Positions 1 through 5,846 of a stretch of 7,500 nucleotides of DNA are shown here, in pieces. Within the stretch, counting starts at the first letter, position 1; the number at the start of each line of letters is the position of its first letter. The notes under the pieces were generated by a model that ran no database searches, had not been told where the DNA came from, and worked only from the letters and a program-made list of their open reading frames with translations. The DNA comes from Methanobacterium formicicum (GTDB taxonomy: Archaea > Methanobacteriota > Methanobacteria > Methanobacteriales > Methanobacteriaceae): assembly GCF_029848115.1 (NCBI RefSeq), contig NZ_JARVXG010000055.1:60001-67500 (forward strand), written 5' to 3'. A program made the translations under genes and the position numbers.

Positions 1-743
<743 letters not shown>

Positions 744-751
744 TGCATTAA

Positions 752-763
752 CTCCCTTTTTTT
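752..763 (+). terminator. Oligo-T terminator after asd
   Basis: CCC followed by seven T (757-763), 23 bases after the asd stop codon. Archaeal RNA polymerase terminates on such U-tracts without needing a hairpin, and none is obvious here. Confidence 0.5.
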
Positions 764-894
764 AGTTAGATTAATTTAAATCCCTAATATTTTCCCTATT
801 TTTACTTGATTGTTGTGGAGTTTTAATTTTTGTGGAGATAACTCCTCGTTTCGAAAGAATTTATCTTCCAATTATAGGAGTCATATTCACCACC

Positions 895-910
895 CAAAAG
901 ATATTATATA
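895..910 (+). promoter_or_regulatory. BRE/TATA promoter of the lipoprotein gene
   Basis: CAAAAG (895-900), a possible purine-rich BRE, is followed by ATTATATA (903-910). A start about 25 bp downstream (near 930-935) would leave a leader of about 45 nt before the ATG at 977. The leader carries a strong AGGAGG ribosome binding site at 965-970. Confidence 0.55.
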
Positions 911-976
911 CTAACATTATAATTAATGATAATTATGTCAGCATAGGGGAATATATCCTAATGTAGGAGGAAAACT

Positions 977-1378
<402 letters not shown>

Positions 1379-1380
1379 AT

Positions 1381-1394
1381 CCCCTCTTTTTTTT
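1381..1394 (+). terminator. Oligo-T terminator after the lipoprotein gene
   Basis: CCCCTC followed by eight T (1387-1394), directly after the lipoprotein stop codon, with more T-rich sequence to about 1405. Confidence 0.6.
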
Positions 1395-1517
1395 ATTTTA
1401 TTTATTCTGGAAACAAATGATGCTGTTTTATTGGGTTTTTTATAATTAATATTAGTTGGTTATTACTATTTAACGAAGTCAACAGCCCTCTAAATTGGTC
1501 ATTATCAGTTTTGTTAA

Positions 1518-1640
1518 TTAATTTTTATTTTTTGTATTATTTTGCTCTGGTTCTAAAAATCTAGTGTAAACCTTGATAAATCTGAACCTAGCAGCATCAT
1601 CCAAGCCCACAACAAGAATTGTTCCAATTAAAACATAAAA
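1518..1640 (-). pseudogene. Coding-like fragment of an unidentified gene (minus strand)
   Basis: On the minus strand, 40 sense codons run from 1640 to 1521 and end in TAA (1518-1520). An in-frame stop lies just upstream (1641-1643), and there is no ATG. The peptide begins FYVLIGTILVVGLDDAARFR and continues with FIKVYTRFLEPEQ and an Asn/Lys-rich tail. That is a hydrophobic stretch followed by a basic/acidic end, like a protein C-terminus. The central part (about 1580-1615) is richer in G/C than its surroundings and uses varied codons, unlike random AT-rich spacer. I cannot name the parent gene. It could be the 3' remnant of a membrane protein cut off near the palindrome at 1661, or a chance open frame. 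Confidence 0.35.
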
Positions 1641-1680
1641 TTATAAATATCCATTTATATTACCAATTATCTAATTGGTA
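1639..1680 (+). promoter_or_regulatory. TATA-like box with a perfect 9-2-9 palindrome
   Basis: AATTATAAATA (1639-1649) is identical to the TATA region of the ABC ATPase promoter (2921-2931). Downstream lies TACCAATTA-TC-TAATTGGTA (1661-1680), a perfect inverted repeat centred about 31 bp after the start of the TATA element; the ATPase operator is centred about 35 bp after its TATA. The geometry suits a repressor site over a transcript start. It differs in sequence from the TGACTGA operator, so a different regulator, or no function, is possible. Confidence 0.4.
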
Positions 1681-1787
1681 TTGTACAGATTTCTAGGGGA
1701 TTCTTGGTTATACTTCTGGTATTTTTCGTTGTAGGTATTTTTTGTTTCAGATGGAGAACAAAGGGATAATTCCTAGTTTCCACATAC
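1676..1787 (+). pseudogene. Duplicated 3' tail of the ABC-2 permease
   Basis: This segment aligns with 4596-4707, the end of the permease gene and its 3' flank, with 7 mismatches and two single-base gaps over about 113 columns (about 92% identity by eye). A one-base deletion near 1685 is balanced by a one-base insertion near 1714. The frame therefore stays open for 30 residues and ends in the same FCFRWRTKG-stop (stop at 1767-1769). The match continues 18 bases past the stop, so it reflects duplicated DNA, not protein conservation alone. The other 210 or so residues of a permease are absent and no start codon with a ribosome binding site precedes it. It is the stump of a former second permease or of a partial duplication, directly upstream of tetR. 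Confidence 0.88.
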
Positions 1788-1808
1788 ATACATACATAAA
1801 TATAATAT
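1783..1808 (+). promoter_or_regulatory. (CATA)4 run and TATA box of tetR
   Basis: Four CATA units (1783-1798) run into TAAATATA (1796-1803). A start about 25 bp downstream falls near 1825-1830, just before the ATG at 1833. That implies a very short leader or leaderless mRNA and argues against the upstream TTG at 1812. Confidence 0.4.
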
Positions 1809-1832
1809 GCTTTGGTTAATTTGGGGACGATT

Positions 1833-2468
1833 ATGAGAGTGACAAAGGATCCTGAAATAAGGCGCAAAGAGTTAATGGATGTAGCAGAGGAATTATTCCT
1901 TGAAAATGGGTACGAAGAGACTGCAGTATCCGATATAGTTAAAAAAGCAGGCGTAGCACAAGGTACGTTCTATTATTATTTCAAATCCAAAGAAACAATA
2001 CTGGATGCAATCACTGATAAATACCTTGATATTATTATTGAAAAAACGGAAAGTATTGCCGATCAGGAGAACTTAAATAGTATAGAGAAATTAATGGCAA
2101 CATTTGAATTTACTTCATCATTTACAGGAGATCGTAAGGGAATAATGGACTATATTGAGGAAGGAAGGTGCGCTCACTTACAAATCAAGTTCAATGAAAG
2201 GATGTCTTCTGCAACTATTGAACATACTGCACGTATAATTCAACAGGGTATTGAAGAAGGTGTTTTTGATACTAAATACATTGAAGAAGCTGCTCGAGCG
2301 TATCTAGGAGTAACAGCTTTAATTCTCCAGGGAGTAAGTGATCTTGATCCTAAATCACCTGAATTTATGAGAAGATTAATGGCACTGTTCTATTTTATGG
2401 AGCGAATTTTGGGTGCAGAAAACGGCATTATCGCCAGTGCTTTCATGGCAATGACGACCAATAAATGA
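1833..2468 (+). CDS. TetR/AcrR-family transcriptional repressor
   Basis: A 211-aa one-component regulator, within the usual TetR length. The N-terminal DNA-binding domain spans residues 8-55. Its helix-turn-helix is at about 30-50 (AVSDIVKKAGVAQGTFYYYF), followed by the KSKETIL segment that starts helix 4. Residues 60-211 form the variable all-helical ligand-binding and dimerisation domain, which does not reveal the inducer. I chose the ATG at 1833: GGGG lies seven bases upstream, the protein then begins as TetR proteins usually do, and the likely TATA box is too close to a TTG at 1812, which would add seven residues. The gene precedes an ABC-2 exporter whose promoter carries a perfect palindrome, the usual arrangement of a local efflux repressor. 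No copy of that palindrome is seen before tetR, so autoregulation through the same site is not evident. Family firm; target and ligand inferred. Confidence 0.93.
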   Translation: MRVTKDPEIRRKELMDVAEELFLENGYEETAVSDIVKKAGVAQGTFYYYFKSKETILDAITDKYLDIIIEKTESIADQENLNSIEKLMATFEFTSSFTGDRKGIMDYIEEGRCAHLQIKFNERMSSATIEHTARIIQQGIEEGVFDTKYIEEAARAYLGVTALILQGVSDLDPKSPEFMRRLMALFYFMERILGAENGIIASAFMAMTTNK

Positions 2469-2472
2469 TATC

Positions 2473-2558
2473 GGAGGAATTATTAATTGACAAAATTGGG
2501 TTTAAATTCCCAGCAGGATATCATGAGTTCCACAAAGATCAATTATGAAAATAACTAA
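2473..2558 (+). pseudogene. SD-preceded 23-codon frame, possible ATPase 5' remnant
   Basis: GGAGG (2473-2477) lies just after the tetR stop and nine bases before TTG (2487), which opens a 23-codon frame ending at 2558. An internal ATG (2523) begins MSSTKINYENN-stop, which resembles the ATPase start MSNYENENEY with four residues inserted. At the DNA level GGATATC-ATGAGT and AATTATGAAAA (2541-2551) recur in the same order at the ATPase start (3011-3036). It may be a decayed copy of the ATPase 5' end, matching the permease stump on the other side of tetR. The similarity is short and could be chance. Confidence 0.3.
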
Positions 2559-2569
2559 ATTAGATGAAT

Positions 2570-2617
2570 AAAAAGAATTTATTAGTTTTTTGTTGAAATT
2601 TCTAATCCTTTTTTTTT
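2570..2617 (+). terminator. Hairpin plus nine-T terminator after tetR
   Basis: ATTAG (2581-2585) pairs with CTAAT (2602-2606). The A-rich left flank can also pair partly with the T-run, and nine T follow (2609-2617). This should end the tetR transcript and makes the ABC operon a separate transcription unit. Confidence 0.55.
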
Positions 2618-2920
2618 ATAAATGCTCCGATATTTCCACAGATGGCATAGAACCATATAAATAATACCTATTCAATGTTCTGGTTTCATTAAGACCTTAT
2701 TCCAAATTAATAGGTTTGATAAAGTAATTTTCATGATATTACCTTTGATTGCTATGTTTTCACCGATGAATTCTGCTAATGCCGATGAATAGAATCTAGA
2801 ATTATTATTAATAAGAAAATTTTGAATTCATTTATTAAATTGAATTATTTAATTAGATAACGGATTATTTTAAGTCCTTTTTTATTCTGAAAGTACAGGA
2901 AATGATCAAATAAATCCCAT

Positions 2921-2964
2921 AATTATAAATACAACAAAAATCATAACTGACTGACAATCAGTCA
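2921..2964 (+). promoter_or_regulatory. ABC operon promoter with TetR-type operator
   Basis: The TATA region AATTATAAATA (2921-2931) is followed by a perfect palindrome TGACTGA-CAA-TCAGTCA (2948-2964). The palindrome covers the place where an archaeal transcript would start, about 25 bp below the TATA box. TetR dimers bind palindromes of this size. A repressor there would block polymerase entry while leaving TBP/TFB access, and the adjacent TetR protein is the natural candidate. Confidence 0.75.
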
Positions 2965-3019
2965 AATGAAATATCAAAACACAATATGATATATTTGATT
3001 ACAGATTAGGGGAATATCC

Positions 3020-3961
3020 ATGAGTAATTATGAAAACGAGAATGAATATGCAATACAAATCTTTGGTCTAACTAAGAGCTTTGGAAATCGCAAAGCTGTA
3101 GATAAAATCAATCTCGTAGTGAAAAAAGGAGATATTTTTTCTCTTCTTGGACCAAATGGCGCAGGTAAAACCACTATCATAAAAATGCTTTCTGGTGTTC
3201 TTAAACCGACAGTTGGAACAGCAAAAATTATGGATTATGATATAACGAGAGATCTGTCAGAAGTTAAAGGAATAATCGATATTTCACCCCAGGAAACTGC
3301 TATTGCAGGTCATTTAACTGCTTGGGAAAATCTTATATTAATGGGTGGGATAAATGGCTTGAAAAAGGAAGATACGGAAAAAAGGGCTAAAAAATTAATA
3401 AAATTAATGGGACTTACTGAAAGGGCGAATGAACAGGTGCAGAAATTTTCAGGGGGAATGCAACGTAGATTAAGCATAGCAATGGCTTTGATTTCTGATC
3501 CTCCAGTACTTTTTCTTGATGAACCCACTTTGGGTTTAGATCCTCAGGCTCGAAGGGTTATCTGGGAGCAGATCGAGCAGTTGAAGGGGAAAAAAACAAT
3601 CATATTAACCACACATTATCTTGAAGAAGCAGATGCTCTTGCTGACAGGGTTGCAATAATTAGCCGAGGCAACATTATTGCAGAGGGAACGCCGCAAGAA
3701 CTTAAAAAAAACATACATGGGCTACAGACCATGATAATTAAGGGACAAAACCTTTCCTCTCCAAATATTGATGGATTAAAAGAGGTATATCCTCATATTA
3801 CAAAAATAGATGGTGGAATCAAGATAGAAGCACAGGAATTAATTTTTGATGAGATAGTTGATTATTTACGTTCTAGAGGAGTGAAAATTAACTGGCTTTC
3901 CATGAAAGAACCTTCTTTAGATGATGTTTTCCTTAATCTTACCGGAGAGGAGGTGAACTAA
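3020..3961 (+). CDS. ABC transporter ATP-binding protein (DrrA-like, ABC-2 exporter)
   Basis: The 313-aa ATPase of an export-type ABC transporter; it sits on the cytoplasmic face and drives the permease encoded next. All nucleotide-binding motifs are intact: Walker A GPNGAGKTT (44-52), Q-loop Gln91, signature SGGMQ (144-148), Walker B VLFLDEPT (163-170) with catalytic Glu168, D-loop GLDP (172-175) and H-loop His199. Residues 230-313 form the C-terminal extension ending EPSLDDVFLNLTG (297-309), characteristic of the DrrA/CcmA-like drug and antibiotic exporter group. The ATG at 3020 is supported by AGGGG (3008-3012) seven bases upstream. The stop overlaps the permease start by one base (TAATG), and GGAGAGGAGGTG inside the gene end serves the permease, so translation is coupled. 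Expression is probably repressed through the palindrome at 2948-2964. The substrate cannot be told from sequence; a toxic hydrophobic compound or lipid-like molecule would fit the family. Confidence 0.96.
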   Translation: MSNYENENEYAIQIFGLTKSFGNRKAVDKINLVVKKGDIFSLLGPNGAGKTTIIKMLSGVLKPTVGTAKIMDYDITRDLSEVKGIIDISPQETAIAGHLTAWENLILMGGINGLKKEDTEKRAKKLIKLMGLTERANEQVQKFSGGMQRRLSIAMALISDPPVLFLDEPTLGLDPQARRVIWEQIEQLKGKKTIILTTHYLEEADALADRVAIISRGNIIAEGTPQELKKNIHGLQTMIIKGQNLSSPNIDGLKEVYPHITKIDGGIKIEAQELIFDEIVDYLRSRGVKINWLSMKEPSLDDVFLNLTGEEVN

Positions 3962-4689
3962 TGCGATTTTTAAGTCTTGCTAGTCGAAATCTTAAAGAAA
4001 TATACCGTGATCCACTCGCCATTGCATGGGGTATGGTTTTTCCTGCTGTTTTAATGCCTGCTATTATTTCCATAGGTAAAAATGCCCCTCTGGAAATTTT
4101 TACAGCCAATGCATTAACACCTGCAGTGGCGGTATTTAGTTTTGGTTTTTTAACTTTGTTTTCAGCTATAATTTTAGCAAAAGATCGTGAAAGTGCATTT
4201 TTAACCAGACTTTTGACCACACCACTTACAGCAACAGATTTCATATTAGCATACATTCTGCCATTTTTGCCAATAGCAATACTCCAGATTATAATCTGTT
4301 TTGTAGTGGGGAGTTTTTATGGAGTTACAATTAATTCAACCATTTTATTAACTCTGATAATTCTTTTCACCATGGCAGTTGGATGTATTAGTTTGGGAAT
4401 GATATTGGGATCTCTTTTCACGGAAAAACAGGCTCCAGGGGTGAGTTCAATAGTCATAGTTATAATATCCCTATTAGGTGGATGTTGGATGGATTTAAAG
4501 GCAATTGGTGGTGTATTTGAAACAATTGGATATTCACTTCCTTTTGCACATGCCATTGATGCTGCAAGGGCTGTTCTGAATGGATCTAGCGTGAGTGGTA
4601 TTGTTACAGATTTTTATTGGGTTCTTGGTTATACTCTGGTATTTTTCGTTGTTGGTATTTTTTGTTTTAGATGGAGAACAAAGGGATAA
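3961..4689 (+). CDS. ABC-2 type transporter permease
   Basis: A 242-aa integral membrane protein, the usual size for the single-domain DrrB/ABC-2 permeases that dimerise and pair with a DrrA-like ATPase. Six hydrophobic segments are visible, at about residues 20-38, 52-73, 93-118, 127-152, 159-176 and 217-236. The cytoplasmic N-terminus has a basic amphipathic stretch (SRNLKEIYRDP), and the loop after segment 2 carries AKDRESAFLTRLLTTPL, the coupling-helix region typical of the family. The chain ends in basic FRWRTKG. The ATG follows a strong GGAGAGGAGGTG and overlaps the ATPase stop. The last 31 codons and 18 bases of 3' flank recur upstream of tetR (1676-1787). The gene is AT-rich, like tetR and the ATPase. 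Function as an exporter is firm at family level; the cargo is unknown. Confidence 0.93.
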   Translation: MRFLSLASRNLKEIYRDPLAIAWGMVFPAVLMPAIISIGKNAPLEIFTANALTPAVAVFSFGFLTLFSAIILAKDRESAFLTRLLTTPLTATDFILAYILPFLPIAILQIIICFVVGSFYGVTINSTILLTLIILFTMAVGCISLGMILGSLFTEKQAPGVSSIVIVIISLLGGCWMDLKAIGGVFETIGYSLPFAHAIDAARAVLNGSSVSGIVTDFYWVLGYTLVFFVVGIFCFRWRTKG

Positions 4690-4730
4690 TTCATAGTTTC
4701 CACATACAAAATATATTTTGAAGGTGAATT

Positions 4731-4760
4731 ATAAAAAATAGCTTTTTATCATTATTTTTT
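4731..4760 (+). terminator. AT hairpin and T-runs after the permease
   Basis: ATAAAAA (4731-4737) and TTTTTAT (4743-4749) form an inverted repeat with a five-base loop. A second run of six T follows (4755-4760). It is a plausible end of the ABC operon transcript. Confidence 0.5.
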
Positions 4761-5003
4761 AAAACAAAGAGTTTTTAACTACTAATTGGCGAAAATCTAC
4801 TATTTAACGAAATTAACTAAGTGTAGTATATGAAATTCATCACAATACTTTGTATTAATAATCAACAAATTTATATGTCATAAAGCGAGAAAAATGGCAC
4901 ATTTATTACAATTTATAATTACAATAGTGTCCCCTAAATTTGTGATTGTGGAGTAATACATAAATCTCAGATTTTTATCTCAAAACTTAAAAGCCTATTA
5001 ATG

Positions 5004-5014
5004 CATAAATAAAA
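5004..5014 (+). promoter_or_regulatory. Possible TATA box of the coiled-coil gene
   Basis: CATAAATAAAA would place a transcript start near 5035-5040, leaving a leader of about 55 nt before the ATG at 5095. The whole region is AT-rich, so other placements, such as ACTATAATT at 5018-5026, are possible. Confidence 0.3.
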
Positions 5015-5094
5015 TAAACTATAATTGGTGATTGTAACCTATAATACAGTAAATTGTGTTGATAATAAAAAATCTTACTATCCAAGTGATAACC

Positions 5095-5604
5095 ATGGCC
5101 TTTTTGAAGGATACCGAGAGAGAGCAGTTGAGACAGCTGGTTAAAGCCTGTCTTTTAGAGATCAGCAAGTTGAAGATCGAACTTAAGAAATGCCAGAAAG
5201 AGTCTTCAAAATCCATGATTCAGGAGCACAGTAAACTTCAGGAATTGCAAATAAAACAGAATAAGGAAATCCAGAAAAAAGAAGCCGAAATCCAGAAATT
5301 ACTCAATCAGCTGGAAGAAAAGGATTCGAAGATTGAAGAACTCCAGAAGGTTAGGGATCAGTTTAAACTCCTCACCCAAAAGCCTAAAAAAGATTTAACC
5401 TCCTTCCAATCCAACGTATACCTCCTACTTCCAGATAGGGAGGATAACCTGGAAAATCTGTATGAATGGATCATTGACATGGGATTCACCGAGCTCACCC
5501 TCCAGAACTTTGAACACGCCCTCCGTAATCTGGAAAGGAAGGGGTACTATCGCTCCCAGGAAAGAGATGGTACTGTACTGTGGAAAAAGATAGAGAAGGA
5601 TTAA
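5095..5604 (+). CDS. Coiled-coil protein with possible C-terminal winged helix, function unknown
   Basis: A 169-aa soluble protein with no signal or membrane segment. Residues about 8-97 are a long charged helix rich in Lys, Glu, Gln and Leu with heptad-like spacing (KLQELQIKQNKEIQKKEAEI), that is, a coiled coil and probably a dimer. Residues 102-167 form a compact domain, from SFQSNVYLLLPDREDNLENL through LTLQNFEHALRNLERKGYYR to VLWKKI. The helix-helix-strand order with ALRNLERKGYY followed by a hairpin is reminiscent of winged-helix DNA-binding folds, though this is judged by eye. I chose the ATG at 5095 with GTGAT (5086-5090) as ribosome binding site; a GTG at 5056 would add 13 residues without a good site. 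Two oligo-T tracts follow, so it is probably monocistronic. Automatic annotation might call it SMC-like because of the coiled coil, but no ATPase motif exists. Possible roles include DNA-associated scaffold or regulator; unproven. Confidence 0.85.
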   Translation: MAFLKDTEREQLRQLVKACLLEISKLKIELKKCQKESSKSMIQEHSKLQELQIKQNKEIQKKEAEIQKLLNQLEEKDSKIEELQKVRDQFKLLTQKPKKDLTSFQSNVYLLLPDREDNLENLYEWIIDMGFTELTLQNFEHALRNLERKGYYRSQERDGTVLWKKIEKD

Positions 5605-5610
5605 TTTTGT

Positions 5611-5636
5611 CTGGTTTTTTACCATTAATGTTTTTT
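5611..5636 (+). terminator. Paired T-runs after the coiled-coil gene
   Basis: Six T at 5615-5620 and six T at 5631-5636, beginning about ten bases after the stop codon. Confidence 0.5.
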
Positions 5637-5745
5637 ACTTATTAAGTGTTTTTATCCATTTAAAGTACACGGTATAGGGGTTATTCTGCTTTATCCGGGT
5701 TAATATTATAAAATTATAGTAAAATACTAGGGAATTGTTGCAAAA

Positions 5746-5762
5746 TACCAATTGGGGCCAAT
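5746..5762. promoter_or_regulatory. Overlapping inverted repeats upstream of the thermosome promoter
   Basis: CCAATTGG (5748-5755) overlaps ATTGG-GG-CCAAT (5751-5762), about 45 bp upstream of the thermosome TATA box. That is a plausible upstream activator or regulator site. The preceding TACCAATT also occurs in the 1661-1680 palindrome. Regulation is inferred only from symmetry and position. Confidence 0.3.
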
Positions 5763-5793
5763 AATACCCTCCACATTTTCCCTGGACCGGACC

Positions 5794-5845
<52 letters not shown>

Positions 5846-5846
5846 A

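Larger units (their letters stand above)
1379..1832. other. 454-bp AT-rich gap with remnants and regulatory palindrome
   Basis: No intact gene is seen. In order it holds: the lipoprotein terminator (1381-1394); a 19-bp box with a near copy after the permease (1465-1483); a coding-like fragment on the minus strand (1518-1640); a TATA-like AATTATAAATA (1639-1649); a perfect 9-2-9 palindrome (1661-1680); a copy of the permease 3' end (1676-1787); a (CATA)4 run (1783-1798); and the likely tetR TATA box (1796-1803). Confidence 0.7.
2469..3019. other. 551-bp AT-rich spacer between tetR and the ABC operon
   Basis: It contains the short frame with a ribosome binding site (2473-2558), the tetR terminator (2570-2617) and the ATPase promoter and operator (2921-2964). 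Between 2660 and 2828 both strands are open and look weakly protein-like: a + frame ending in TAG at 2788-2790, and a - frame ending at 2672. A 9-bp direct repeat CCGATGAAT occurs at 2763-2771 and 2782-2790. About 2830-2920 shows nothing but AT-rich sequence. Confidence 0.6.
1676..4707 (+). repeat. Direct repeats of about 112 bp bracketing tetR-ABC-permease
   Basis: The two members are 1676-1787 and 4596-4707, in the same orientation about 2.9 kb apart. The longest uninterrupted identity is 24 bases, across the stop codon (1749-1772 against 4669-4692). Recombination between them would remove or amplify tetR, the ATPase gene and all of the permease gene except its last codons, which would be re-formed at the junction. 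Confidence 0.8.
4690..5094. other. 405-bp AT-rich gap between permease and coiled-coil gene
   Basis: It holds the 3' flank shared with 1770-1787, the operon terminator (4731-4760), and the second copy of the ACTATTTAACGAA box (4799-4817). It also has a direct repeat ATTACAAT (4905-4912 and 4918-4925), a 20-codon ATG frame at 4894-4956 with no convincing ribosome binding site, and a possible TATA box CATAAATAAAA (5004-5014) for the next gene. No RNA gene is recognised. Confidence 0.55.

Noticed and set aside
1661..1680. Palindrome as the terminal inverted repeat of an insertion sequence
   Set aside because: No second copy, no transposase and no target-site duplication are visible in the window.
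1704..1769. Permease-tail copy as an expressed single-span peptide from TTG 1704
   Set aside because: No ribosome binding site precedes the TTG, and the near-identity to the permease end, including the 3' flank, is better explained as a duplication remnant.
1812..1832. TTG at 1812 as the tetR start
   Set aside because: It lies only about 10 bp below the likely TATA box and has no ribosome binding site. The ATG at 1833 has GGGG at proper spacing and gives a normal TetR N-terminus.
1667..1867. Minus-strand frame across the tetR promoter
   Set aside because: It reads through the (CATA)4 run as a YVCMYV repeat and antisense to the permease-tail copy and tetR; no motif or start signal.
1676..4707. 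CRISPR array or toxin-antitoxin/defence system in the repeat-bearing region
   Set aside because: There are only two copies of the long repeat, separated by functional genes. No spacer pattern, nuclease, toxin or Cas-like protein was seen.
5056..5094. GTG at 5056 as the start of the coiled-coil protein
   Set aside because: No ribosome binding site precedes it and the added residues are AT-driven. GTGAT just before the ATG at 5095 is better.
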